This document shows positions 34,613-46,960 of a stretch of 64,000 bases of DNA, one piece after another. Made by a program: the position numbers and the translations under genes. Positions within the stretch are counted from its first letter, which is position 1, and the number at the start of each line of letters is the position of its first letter. Location: assembly GCA_037962975.1 (NCBI GenBank), contig CM075671.1:10649001-10713000 (forward strand). The letters are read 5' to 3'. The notes below the pieces were generated by a model that was not told where the DNA came from, did no database searches, and was given only the letters and a program-made list of their open reading frames with translations. This stretch comes from Clitoria ternatea. Lineage: Eukaryota; Streptophyta; Magnoliopsida; Fabales; Fabaceae.

Positions 34613-35220
34613 TATTAGTTACTCTTCCTCTCTTAAGAAAAATGAAACGTCAAGCTCAGAGAGAGAAAGGATAAAAAACAACTATTGTATATTATTTGCA
34701 AAAGTCACTTCTCTTTAGTTATTAAATATATATTATATGCGAAAGTTGCCAAACCGCGTGCGATTGGAAATTTTGGATCATTATAGTCTGCGGTTATTAT
34801 GTATAACCGCATATAATATTATTGTCTGTGTTAATTCCTTACCCGCATAAAATACTCCCTTTTGAGCATCAATGTCTGCGGTTCCGCCCAACCGCAGACA
34901 ATATTAGCGTTACCTTTTGCAATTTCTGTTGTAGTGATTTCTGTTTTAAGTAGTAATCTTAATTTTCATCTTATGCCTATACTGAAATAAGATTGGTATT
35001 AATATTTCTAGAAATTGGAGGCACAAAGCAAACTCTCTTTTGGTAACAATTCAAGGTAAGGGGAGTAAGATAGGAATATAATATGAAAAGACATAAGAAT
35101 AATGGGAGGAGTCCCCTACTCCTTTTAAATTTAATAATATTATTATTTTAAAATATTAACTTTTTAACTTAAAATTTATATAAATTTTAAATTAAATATC
35201 TGGTGTAACTAACTCTGATA

Positions 35221-35375
35221 AACCTATGCAAGGACTTGGACTATTATGACCTATACGGACTAAATTAAACCTATGCAAGGACTTAGACTATTATGACCTA
35301 TACGGACTGAATTAAACCTATGCAAGGACTTGGACTATTATTGACTGAACTAAACCTATGCAAGGAATGGATGAT
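35221..35375. repeat. Tandem repeat, 47-bp period
   Basis: AACCTATGCAAGGACTTGGA starts at 35221, 35268, 35315 and, after a shorter unit, 35353. It lies in the middle piece of the split solo LTR. Confidence 0.9.
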
Positions 35376-36719
35376 AAGGACTCAAATTGACTATATTAAT
35401 AACCATTAGACTTTGAATTATAATATTTATAAATGATGCTTTATTGACTTGATTTTGATTGATTATTTTTGTGATTGTTAATTATTTATGATTGTTAATA
35501 GTGATGGATGATCTTGTGATGTGGAGTTTGAGCATATAGCAAGCATGACGGAAATCTAAAACTCAGTAAGAATTTTCTTACCTTACTCTTTAAATTTTTA
35601 TTTTAAGAAAAAGTATTATTTTATTTTTTTAGTCTTTTATTTCTTCTTAGAAATTATTTTCATTGATTTTACTTTTAATCTTTAAAAATCTAGTATTTAT
35701 TTCAAAAGAAGTCATTTTATGAAAATTAATTTATAAAAAGCTTGAATTAATTAATTCTTGAATTAAAGAAAAATTTTATAATTTTAAGTATTTTTTAATA
35801 AATTAAGAATTATTATCTTTAAGTAAAATAAAATTTTCAAAAGTAAATTATTTTGTTCCAACCTAATAACTAAAGATATTTGGAAATAATTAAGATTTCT
35901 AAATTCGATATTGTTAAGATTCAATTTGAGAAAAAAAAATATGTAAAGTTTTCTATGATAAGTTTTGAGATATTTAAGGCTTGGAAATTCAATTTTGGTG
36001 AGAATTGAAAATTGTACCAAATTTATTTCTGTATAACAGAAATTTAGATAATTGAGGAAATGTACAGTTTATTGAGATAATGTTGTAAACCTTTAAGGTA
36101 TTTAATAATTGAGTTTCTAAAAGCCTTAACCAACTAAATACGCGAGTAGTTCATGCATCATGAATCATTAAAGTGAAATAAAATGATATTGTCTGGGGAT
36201 GGATTATAGAAACCGAGGATACATTAAAGGAGGCTTAATTAGTAGCCTTGGGATGAGAGGGTGTGGAAGGGTGCTTCAGGGGACCTGGGGTAGCTCCCTC
36301 GTGTCGGGTACTTTCACAATAAAAACCTTCTCAATCTGACTAGTCTCTAAGTGTTTCCATGCCAGTTGAGCTATTCATATTATTATTATCTAGACTTACG
36401 GAACAGTGTAAACTCCTGGTTGGCCCAGTGCAAATTAAAATTTAAGGGCCCACATATATAGGTAAGTTATGATGAGGATATTGCATAACATTCATGCATT
36501 CATAATTGATTGTGTATGTGATTGTGATTGTTATTATTATATAATAGTTGTGAAAATCCTTTATTGCTTATGCCCCATTTGGGAATATTATATTTTGTTT
36601 CTCACTCCTTTCTCCGTGTTTTTGTTTCATATGTTTTAAATTGATTGTTCAGAGAGAAGGATCGAAGAATCTCGGCAGTAAATATAGCACGTTCTAGAAA
36701 GGGAGTTCGGTATGAATAC

Positions 36720-39392
36720 TGTGACGTCCTACGTCAATTTACCTTTATTTATATCCATTTAATTAATTTTCACAATAAATTTTTCGCATTTAATAAAATT
36801 TATTTATTTCTCATTTCAAAATAATATTTATTTTCACTAAACATACTCAAAATAATAATTATATAGTTTGACAAAACCTTAGAGTTCCCTTAATTTAGTA
36901 AAGAATCAAAAATATGAAACAGGGACCTGACGTTGCGCGCCATTCCCACGCGTAGCGTCAGCCATCTGCTGCGCACCTCACGCTACGCGCCAGCCTCACG
37001 CGTAGCGTGGGCATGACAGTGATAGCACCTCATGCTGTTACACATTTAAACCATTTTACTAACTTCTAACTTATCCAATTGGCCCGTTTTAGATCCGATT
37101 GCCACGAAACTTCACGGACCACCTGTTTTCCCCATTTCGGAACTGTTGGCGCTATCCGTTCGCCAAAATTCCAACACATGCGCAAGTTATGCGCGAAATG
37201 CATTTTAACCCAATTAGGTGCAAAACCCTTACACCAAACATCCTAAATGGATTCCAATGGACCAAAAGCCAATGCATCTAAATCCTAAATGTCATGGAAG
37301 ACCTATTGATACATTCTGGGGTTTCTTACACCCACCGAATCTTAATTTCACCTATCCGGTTCCTTAAACTTCATATCCAACTATATGCATAACTTATCTA
37401 AATCAATCCAATCATCATCCTAACACCAATCACATAGCATACATATCAATCATGCATCAATGCAACACCTGCCCATCACATTCAACATTCACACATGTCA
37501 ATGGCTCCGTGCCATAATTCATCCTCATCAATAAGTCATCAAACCACAACATGCATAATCATGGCAAGTTCATCACACATACTTTATCATCTACCACCCA
37601 CCATATTAATACATTACTTATTACACACTTAAACACATACACTCAAAATATTACATTCATTATATACATCTTCATTCCTTGGCATCAAACTTCCTCTTGG
37701 CGCATCTCCGCAGCATTAGCATCCTCCCTGTCACTAGTCACTAAAATTAAACAACAGTAAGGGTGAGTGTTTGGAATATCATAATTAATATAGAACGAAA
37801 TATTAAACTTAACAATACCTACTACTCTTTGTTATTACATAATCTCTTTCGATTTCCTGCACTTATCCACGTCAATACAATTACACCCATACACATCAAT
37901 CTTTAACTTATTCAAACCATACTTTCATTCATTCACATTACACTTTCAATTCATAATTCATTTTCCATCATCAATCAATATAAGATTCACATATGTCACA
38001 ACTGACTCTCATGTAATTTGACGCCTAGTATCCGGATACTAAAGGACTGGCCTTCAGCTGGGAGTCCGACTTGACATCCCGTGAACCCGACTTGGTTCAC
38101 CGAGCCCGACTTGGCTCTCCACCTCAACCACTGGGTCCGACTTGACCACTGGGTAGCTCAACTGGGCACAAAGACCACAGGAGCCAGAAAACGAGGGGTA
38201 TACATACCGTTGGCCATCCCATACCACATATTCACATATCATATCTCATAATTATAGCATATCATCAACAAACCACATGTGCAACTACCAGAAACTGGCA
38301 TGTGCTCACAATACAGGGCGACCGACTTGTCAAACCCATCCATACAATGCTATTGCATATATCATCAATAATTCAAAATTCCACATTTTTGTTCATAATC
38401 AAATATACATACACCACTCAAAGTGGGAATATTACACATATCTTTTACTTTCATCATTCCAATCTTTATTTCGTTATATAATCAATCAAATCAACATATT
38501 CCTTTCATATTCAACCATTTAATCTTACTCCACATACTCATATATTCACAACTACTATATTTAGTTACTTTATATTATTTATGACAACTTTTACTAACAT
38601 TCCCAACTTCCCATAACCTATTCTCATATCGATTCTAATTAATTATGACCCGAACACCCCCCTTACCTCTATCCCGAGCTCTGATAGTTTGCTCAAGGGG
38701 TGGATAGCGTCCTACAGCCGCTGGAATCACCGTTCCTCTTTCACTTCCGATGTCCACTTCGTCGATCGCTTGCCTAACGCTCGTTCCGGCACCTACGGTC
38801 ACCGAAACACCAAATTAGTTAGTACGTTACCTTCCTTATACTTCCAAACTCATTACCCAAGCTTCACAAGCCACTGAAACTCAGAATCAAAACCCCAATC
38901 ATCACATGCAAACTCAGATTTCATGAAGGGAAGGAGAAGAAACTAAAGATTAGAGGCCCTAGATACCTTACCTTGGTTCCAAATTGCTTAAAACCACCAA
39001 GAATCCAAGTTTTCCTCAAAACCCTAGCCAAATCGCCTCAAAGAAGAGAGAAAATGAAAGAGAGGGTTTACAGGTTCTGTTCTGTGTGACCCTGTTATAA
39101 AACAGATCGCGACGCTGGCGCTACGCGTCAGCCTGGCGCTACGCGTCAGCTCACTAAATCACACCTGACGCTACGCGTCCCATCCACGCTACGCGTCAGC
39201 TCACTAAATCACACCTGACGCTACGCGTCCCATCCACGCTACGCGTCAGGGTCCTGATGCCATTTTCCTTAAAATTTCATTAAAACTCCTTTTCCCCGCT
39301 TAATATTTCATATACCATTTTCATTATAAGCCAAATAATAATTTACTTATTTCCAATTTATTTTCTATTATCAAAACATCTGGGATGTTACA
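36720..39392 (-). repeat. 3' LTR of the gypsy element
   Basis: 2673 bp with TG...CA ends (TGTGACGTCC / GGGATGTTACA on the plus strand). It has six CGCTACGCGTC words at 39118-39250, against three in the other LTR. Confidence 0.97.
39095..39250 (-). promoter_or_regulatory. TATA box with upstream CGCTACGCGTC array (3' LTR)
   Basis: On the minus strand six ACGCGTAGCG-type words, several as TGACGCGTAGCG, precede TTTTATAA (39102-39095). TGACG is a bZIP-type core and CGCGT a CAMTA-type core; whether such proteins bind here is inference. The 5' LTR has the same layout at 46468-46552 with three words. Confidence 0.55.
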
Positions 39393-39410
39393 TCCACTCC
39401 CCCTAAAAAG
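39393..39410 (-). other. Polypurine tract
   Basis: The minus strand reads TTTTTAGGGGGAGTGGA immediately before the 3' LTR start TGTAACATCCC, the expected plus-strand primer site. Confidence 0.85.
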
Positions 39411-39437
39411 AGATTTCGTCCCCGAAATCAACGTACC

Positions 39438-42400
39438 TTATTGGAAAAGATTTGGATACAACCGCCCCATATCGGATTCCAGTTCCCATGTATACGTCAC
39501 TCCATTTATATTTTGCCACTTCACTTTTACTAGGGGTACTTCTTTGTTTCTCAATCGTTTAGTTTGATAACTTTCAATACAAATAGGTGCGATCTCTACA
39601 GTCAAATCTTCTTTCAGCTCAATGGAATCTTCAGGTACCATCATCGAATCACAGGGAACATATTTTCTTAATTGTGAAACATGAAATACATCGTGAATAT
39701 TTATCAATGCACGGGGAAGATTCAATCTGTATGCTACTTCACCAATTCGTTCCAATATTTGGTAGGGTCCAATATACTTTGGATTAAGTTTCTGGCTCTT
39801 CATCACACGGCCTACACCTTTAGTAGGTGACACCTTCAGGAATACCCAATCTCCCACCTGAAATTCAAGTGGCCTATGACGATTGTCATAGTAACTCTTC
39901 TGACGGTCTTGTGCAATTTTCATCTTTTCACGAATCATTATCACCTGATCATTCATTTCCTGAATTAACTCGGGTCCTAAATGGATTGCATCTCTATCTT
40001 CATTCCAACATAAAGGCGTACGACACCGTCTTCCATATAAAGCTTCATAAGGAGCCATCCCAATGCTACTATGATAACTATTATTATAAGCAAATTCCAC
40101 CAATGGCAGGTATCTCTCCCATGAGCCACCTTGCTCCAGTACACAAGCCCTAAGCATATCTTCCAAGGTCTGGATTGTACGCTCAGACTGGCCATCTGTC
40201 TGAGGATGATAAGCTGAACTCAACCTCAGTTCAGTACCCAATTCCTGCTGCAAACTCCCCCAGAATCTGGAAGTAAACCGAGGATCACGATCCGAAATAA
40301 TACTCACAGGTACACCATGCAACCTTACAATCTCCGTAATGTACAATCTAGCCAATCGGTCCAATGACCATTTCATATTCATAGCCAAGAAGTGAGCACT
40401 CTTGGTCAACCTGTCCACAATTACCCATATTGCATCACAACCAGAACGAGTACGAGGTAACCCGGATACAAAATCCATAGTAATGCTTTCCCATTTCCAT
40501 ATTGGAATCTCCGGGGGTTGAAGTAAACCTGGGGGTCTCTGATGTTCGACCTTACACTTCTGACATATCACACAAGATCTTACATATTCAATTATTGCTT
40601 TCTTCATTCCTGGCCACCAGAATTCTTTCTTTAAATCATGGTACATCTTAGTGATACCAGGATGGATACTTAAAGAACTTTTATGCGCTTCAGCTAATAC
40701 AGCTTGTCTGAAATCGCCCTCTGTGGGTACCACTACACGGTTCTTAAACCGCCAAATTCCATCCTTACCTTTGGTTAATCCCATATCTTTGCCTCTTGCT
40801 TGAGTGTCAAGCAATTCCAGTAACTCTTCATCATCCTCCTGAGCCACAGCTAAGGATTCTAAGAATTCATTGGAGATTTTTAGCATTCCAATTACCATCT
40901 GATCTGGGGCTTGAATGGCAACCCCAATATTCATATCACGAAAGTCTTCTAACAATTCTTGTTCCTTGCCCATCAAGAAAGCTGCATGTAATACTTTTCT
41001 ACTTAAGGCATCAGCCACAACATTCGCCTTACCAGGATGGTATTTCAAATCAAAATCATAATCCTTAAGGTATTCCACCCATCTCCTTTGCCTCATGTTT
41101 AACTCTTTCTGATCGAACAAGTATTTCAAACTTTTGTGGTCACTAAATACCATAAAACGAGAACCATATAAATAATCACGCCAAATTTTTAATGCAAATA
41201 CCACTGCCGCAAGCTCTAAATCGTGGGTAGGATAATTCTGCTCGTGCGGTCTTAATTGCCTTGAAGCATAGGCAATCACCCTGTCATCCTGCATCAGCAC
41301 ACAGCCTAAACCAAACTTAGATGCGTCACAGTATACCATAAATTCTTTCGTCACATCTGGTAATGCAAGTACAGGTGCAGTAGTCAAACACCGCTTCAGC
41401 GTTTGAAAACTCAATTCACACTTTTCCGTCCACACGAAGGGATTCTCCTTTCTTGTTAATCGAGTCAAGGGTAGTGCAATGCAGGAAAATCCTTCAATAA
41501 AACGACGATAATAACCAGCTAATCCAAGAAAACTCCTAATTTCAGTCACTGATTTAGGCCTTTCCCAAGCCATAACTGCTTCAATCTTGGATGGATCAAC
41601 AGACACACCATCACAAGAGATTACATGCCCCAAAAATTTCACACTTGCTTCCCAGAAATCACACTTCGACAATTTAGCATACAACTTCTTTTCACGTAGC
41701 ACTTGTAAAACAATTTGAAGATGTTGTGCATGCTTTTCTACAGAATTTGAATATACTAGAATATCATCAATAAACACCACGACAAATTGATCCAAGTAAG
41801 GTTGGAAAATCCGATTCATATAATCCATAAAGATAGCTGGAGCATTGGTTACTCCGAAAGGCATTACAACATATTCAAAATGTCCATATCGAGTTCGGAA
41901 CGCCGTTTTCAGAATATCTCCCGACTTCACTCTAATCTGATGATATCCAGATCTCAAATCGATCTTAGAAAACACCACAGCACCTCACAACTGATCCAAC
42001 AAATCATCAATTCGTGGTAAAGGATATTTGTTCTTAATCGTCAATTTATTCAATTGTCGGTAGTCAATACACATTCTCATACTGCCATCCTTCTTTTTCA
42101 CCAACAACACCGGAGCGCCCCAAGGTGAAGCACTCGGTCGGATAAACCCCTTGCTTAACAACTCATTTACTTGTTTCTTTACTTCAGCCAACTCCACTGA
42201 AGACATTCTATAAGGTGTACGGGACACAGGTTCTGCCCCGGGAATCAAATCAATAGCAAAATCAATCTCCCTGTTTGGAGGCAATTCCGGAATGTCTTCC
42301 GGGAATACATCAGGAAAATCACACACCACTGGAATATCTGCAGGTTTAAGATTATACCGCCCTTCTGAAGCTAACAGAATAACATAAATTACAGAAACAT

Positions 42401-43832
42401 CACTCACCACATTTTTAGTGTCCAATTCCTGAGAGAAAATTATAGTCTTGCGGTAACAGTCCACCATAACATGGTTAACAGACAACCAGTCAAGACCCAG
42501 AATAACATCTAAATTCTTCAATGGCATACATATTAAATTCACCAGGAAAGATCGGTCCTCTACTTGCATAGGTAATTCCTCACACATAGTAGTTGCTCGA
42601 AATGTAGAACCAGTAGGAGTGGAGACATTAAGAGCATTCTTCATTAATACCACCGGCAAACCAAGCCGCCGAACACAACTCTCAGAAATAAAAGAGTGGG
42701 TTGCACCAGAGTCATAAATAACATTTACAAGATAGTCATAGATAAGACACTTACCCTGTACCAAATTATCATTTCTTGAGACTTCAGAAGCATCAAAAGC
42801 AAACACACGTCCAGCCATAACATTCTGAGTACCACTGGACTGAGCATCAGATCGCCTAGGGTGTTGGCCTCCACGGCTACCGCCGCCTCGGCCTCCACGC
42901 TGAAAATTTCCACCACGGACCATAGAAGCACTTGCCCGATTACCACGTCCTCCCTGCTGCTGCCTCTGTGGACAGTCGGGCCTAAGGTGTCCAGGTTGTC
43001 CACACTGGAAACAAACAGTTTGATTTGTAGGACAATGTCTAGAGAAATGACCTTCCTGACCACAATTATAACAAGCACGACCACCAGAACGACCAGTAGA
43101 TCCACGTCCAGAAGAAGAAGAAGATGTGGCAGAAGACTTGCCACCATGGAAAAACTGACCCATCTTTTTAAAACTGAATCCTTTAGCCTTCAATGGTCTC
43201 TTGTCCCTTGACTGGGACGCTCTCTGTAACTGCACTTCCTCAGCAAGTCTGGCCTTATTTACCAGAGTAGGATAGTCACGGATCTCCATAGGAACAATGA
43301 CACTTCGGATTTCAATTCTTAGCCCGGATTCATACTTTGCACACTTACTACCTTCAGTTCCTTCAAGAGAAAAAGGATGATAGAAATCACATAGTTCATC
43401 AAACTGTGACGTGTATTCTGCCACTGACATCCTGCCTTGCTCAAGTTTTAGGAATTCCATCTCCTTACGGATTTTATAATTATCTGGAAAGTATTTAGCA
43501 AGAAATCTCCTCTTGAAATTCATCCACATTAATGGTTCATTCGCCGCATTCATCTGAATTCTAGTCCTTGACCACCATACACGAGCCTCATCCTTCAATT
43601 GATAGGTAGCAAATTGCACTCTCTGTTCTTCAGAGCATTCAAAGTATTCAAATGTTTGCTCAATGTCACGCAGCCATATATGCGCCCCATCATAATCATG
43701 TCCTCCTTTGTAAATAGGTGGATTCCTCTTCGAAAATTTATCAAGGGTGGGACCAGAATCAGTCCTCCCCATCATTTGAGAAAACCTCTCAAAGAAATCA
43801 TCACCACCAACAGAACTACTTCCTTCCGTCAT
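39438..43832 (-). pseudogene. gag-pol polyprotein of the gypsy element, one in-frame stop
   Basis: The frame opens at ATG 43832. Gag occupies residues 1-250, followed by two CCHC knuckles (CYNCGQEGHFSRHC, CFQCGQPGHLRPDC), protease (VIYDSGATHSFIS), reverse transcriptase (MPFGVTNAP, FIDDILVYS) and RNase H (VYCDASKFGLGCVL). Integrase has a zinc-binding region and the DDE residues in TMDFVSG, SIISDRDPRF and DGQSERTIQTLE, then a chromodomain-like end at 39438. A single TGA at 41987-41985, early in reverse transcriptase after RIDDLLDQL, splits the frame into 615 and 846 residues. No other break was noticed. Related elements carry arginine at this point, so a CGA-to-TGA transition is the simple explanation. 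Confidence 0.95.
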
Positions 43833-44077
43833 ATTTTAGTTCTACAATATCCCAAAACACATCACCATTAATAACCTATAATTGACCAGGGAGTACAAAA
43901 ATTACCTCATGTATAAACACATAACAAGACGCTGCCCGGAGTGCCAAGAGAATGATGCCAAGTCAACCTGTTAATATGTAAACAATCACAAGCATAATGC
44001 AATAAATGCAAAACAGCCTGATATAGGACTCAAACAATCCCCTAACTCTGCCCATTTTCCCGGCTCTAGAAAGAATC

Positions 44078-44089
44078 GCTCTGATACCA
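44078..44089 (-). other. Primer-binding site, initiator tRNA-Met
   Basis: The minus strand reads TGGTATCAGAGC two bases after the 5' LTR end, the usual plant initiator-Met primer site. Confidence 0.92.
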
Positions 44090-44091
44090 CC

Positions 44092-46697
44092 TGTGACGTC
44101 CTACGTCAATTTACCTTTATTTATATCCATTTAATTAATTTTCACAATAAAATTTTTCACATTTAATAAAATTTATTTATTTCTCATTTCAAAATAATAT
44201 TTATTTTCACTAAACATACTCAAAATAATAATTATATAGTTTGACAAAACCTTAGAGTTCCCTTAATTTAGTAAAGAATCAAAAATATGAAACAGGGGCC
44301 TGACGCTGCGCGCCATTCCCACGCGTAGCGTCAGCCATCTGCTGCGCACCTCACGCTACGCGCCAGCCTCACGCGTAGCGTGGGCATGACAGTGACAGCA
44401 CCTGATGCTGTTACACATTTAAACCATTTTACTAACTTCTAACCTATCCAATTGGCCCGTTTTAGATCCGATTACCACGAAACTTCACGGACCACCTGTT
44501 TTCCCCATTTCGGAACTGTTGGCGCTATCCGTTCGCCAAAATTCCAACACATGCGCAAGTTATGCGCGAAATGCATTTTAACCCAATTAGGTGTAAAACC
44601 CTTACACCAAACATCCTAAATGGATTCCAATGGACCAAAAGCCAATGCATCTAAATCCTAAATGTCATGGAAGACCTATTGATACATTCTGGGGTTTCTT
44701 ACACCCACCGAATCTTAATTTCACCTATCCGGTTCCTTAAACTTCATATCCAACTATATGCATAACTTATCTAAATCAATCCAATCACCATCCTAACACC
44801 AATCACATAGCATACATATCAATCATGCATCAATGCAACACCTGCCCATCACATTCAACATTCACACATGTCAATGGCTCCGTGCCATAATTCATCCTCA
44901 TCAATAAGTCATCAAACCACAACATGCATAATCATGGCAAGTTCATCACACATACTTTATCATCTACCACCCACCATATTAATACATTACTTATTACACA
45001 CTTAAACACATACACTCAAAATATTACATTCATTATATACATCTTCATTCCTTGGCATCAAACTTCCTCTTGGCGCATCTCCGCAGCATTAGCATCCTCC
45101 CTGTCACTAGTCACTAAAATTAAACAACAGTAAGGGTGAGTGTTTGGAATATCATAATTAATATAGAACGAAATATTAAACTTAACAATACCTACTACTC
45201 TTTGTTATTACATAATCTCTTTCGATTTCCTGCACTTATCCACGTCAATACAATTACACCCATACACATCAATCTTTAACTTATTCAAACCATACTTTCA
45301 TTCATTCACATTACACTTTCAATTCATAATTCATTTTCCATCATCAATCAATATAAGATTCACATATGTCACAACTGACTCTCATGTAATTTGACGCCTA
45401 GTATCCGGATACTAAAGGACTGGCCTTCAGCTGGGAGTCCGACTTGACATCCCGTGAACCCGACTTGGTTCACCGAGCCCGACTTGGCTCTCCACCTCAA
45501 CCACTGGGTCCGACTTGACCACTGGGTAGCTCAACTGGGCACAAAGACCACAGGAGCCAGAAAACGAGGGGTATACATACCGTTGGCCATCCCATACCAC
45601 ATATTCACATATCATATCTCATAATTATAGCATATCATCAACAAACCACATGTGCAACTACCAGAAACTGGCATGTGCTCACAATACAGGGCGACCGACT
45701 TGTCAAACCCATCCATACAATGCTATTGCATATATCATCAATAATTCAAAATTCCACATTTTTGTTCATAATCAAATATACATACACCACTCAAAGTGGG
45801 AATATTACACATATCTTTTACTTTCATCATTCCAATCTTTATTTCGTTATATAATCAATCAAATCAACATATTCCTTTCATATTCAAACATTTAATCTTA
45901 CTCCACATACTCATATATTCACAACTACTATATTTAGTTACTTTATATTATTTATGACAACTTTTACTAACATTCCCAACTTCCCATAACCTATTCTCAT
46001 ATCGATTCTAATTAATTATGACCCGAACACCCCCCTTACCTCTATCCCGAGCTCTGATAGTTTGCTTAAGGGGTGGATAGCGTCCTACAGCCGCTGGAAT
46101 CACCGTTCCTCTTTCACTTCCGACGTCCACTTCGTCAATCACTTGCCTAACGCTCGTTCCGGCACCTACGGTCACCGAAACACCAAATTAGTTAGTACGT
46201 TACCTTCCTTATACTTCCAAACTCATTACCCAAGCTTCACAAGCCACTGAAACTCAGAATCAAAACCCCAATCATCACATGCAAACTCAGATTTCATGAA
46301 GGGAAAGAGAAAAAACTAAAGATTAGAGGCCCTAGATACCTTACCTTGGTTCCAAATTGCTTAAAACCACCAAGAATCCAAGTTTCCCTCAAAACCCTAG
46401 CCAAATCACCTCAGAGAAGAGAGAAAATGAAAGAGAGGGTTTACAGGTTCTGTTCTGTGTGACCCTGTTATAAAATAGATCGCGACGCTGGCGCTACGCG
46501 TCAGCTCACTAAATCACACCTGACGCTACGCGTCCCATCCACGCTACGCGTCAGGGTCCTGATGCCATTTTCCTTAAAATTTCATTAAAACTCCTTTTCC
46601 CCGCTTAATATTTCATATACCATTTTCATTATAAGCCAAATAATAATTCACTCATTTCCAATTTATTTTCTATTATCAAAACATCTGGGATGTTACA
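44092..46697 (-). repeat. 5' LTR of the gypsy element
   Basis: 2606 bp, nearly identical to 36720-39392. A minus-strand TATA box (TTTTATAA, 46475-46468) lies downstream of three CGCTACGCGTC words. Small plus-strand frames in the LTRs are identical in both and are not genes. Confidence 0.97.
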
Positions 46698-46960
46698 AAT
46701 ACCGTGGTCCAATGAATAAATAATGTTATTAAGTAACTGCTTGTGGGCCATGAAGTTTCCTCTCTTTCTTATAATGTTTAATATTTGTTTTCTTCGGATG
46801 AATGTAAAATTACTTTATAAAGTTTTAATAATATTTATGAGGTATTTCTGAAATGATGTATGTAATTTATTCCGGTAGTTTCTTTTTAACAATCATATCT
46901 TTAGAAAAAAAATTTATGAATTTTTCTAGAATTTATTAAGGTGTAACTGAGGGTGTTATA

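Larger units (their letters stand above)
30230..34936 (-). mobile_element. Gene-carrying CACTA element (4.7 kb, non-autonomous)
   Basis: Begins CACTACTATAAAAAAGG and ends TTTCTGTTGTAGTG, with ATT on both sides (30227-30229 and 34937-34939). Subterminal words are GTCAGCGGTT / AACCGCTGACAATAGT and TCTGCGGTT, at 30250-30540 and 34785-34915. There is no transposase. It carries at least two recognisable host gene fragments (EF-P-like and CPSF73-I) and two unidentified exon-like pieces, all on the minus strand, so it is a Pack-CACTA-type element. Confidence 0.9.
36720..46697 (-). mobile_element. Ty3-gypsy LTR retrotransposon (chromovirus-like)
   Basis: Two long LTRs (36720-39392 and 44092-46697) enclose one gag-pol region on the minus strand. 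The 5-bp duplication AATAC flanks it (36715-36719 and 46698-46702). Gene order is gag, protease, reverse transcriptase, RNase H, integrase, typical of Ty3-gypsy. The C-terminal LVKVKWQN...TYTWELESDM stretch resembles the chromodomain-like tail of Tekay/Del elements. By eye the LTRs differ at about twenty to twenty-five positions plus one 67-bp length difference, so the insertion is young. It is nested in the solo LTR. Confidence 0.97.
29142..46960. mobile_element. Solo LTR split by two nested insertions
   Basis: The ends are TGTAATACCCC (29142) and GGGTGTTATA (46960), which form the inverted pair TRTAAYACCC. The flanking 5 bases are GTGAC on both sides (29137-29141 and 46961-46965). Removing the two inserted elements and one copy of each of their duplications leaves about 3.1 kb: 29142-30229, 34937-36719 and 46698-46960. 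No internal coding region or second LTR is present, so this is a solo LTR, formed by recombination between the LTRs of a full element. The final CA has become TA. Confidence 0.88.

Noticed and set aside
37551..38877. Small plus-strand frames in the gypsy LTR, repeated at 44924-46250
   Set aside because: They are nearly identical because the LTRs are repeats, and lie on the strand opposite to the element's genes.
42725..43211. 140-codon minus and 116-codon plus frames inside the gypsy gag
   Set aside because: They are shadows of gag-pol in other frames; the gag frame contains the zinc knuckles.
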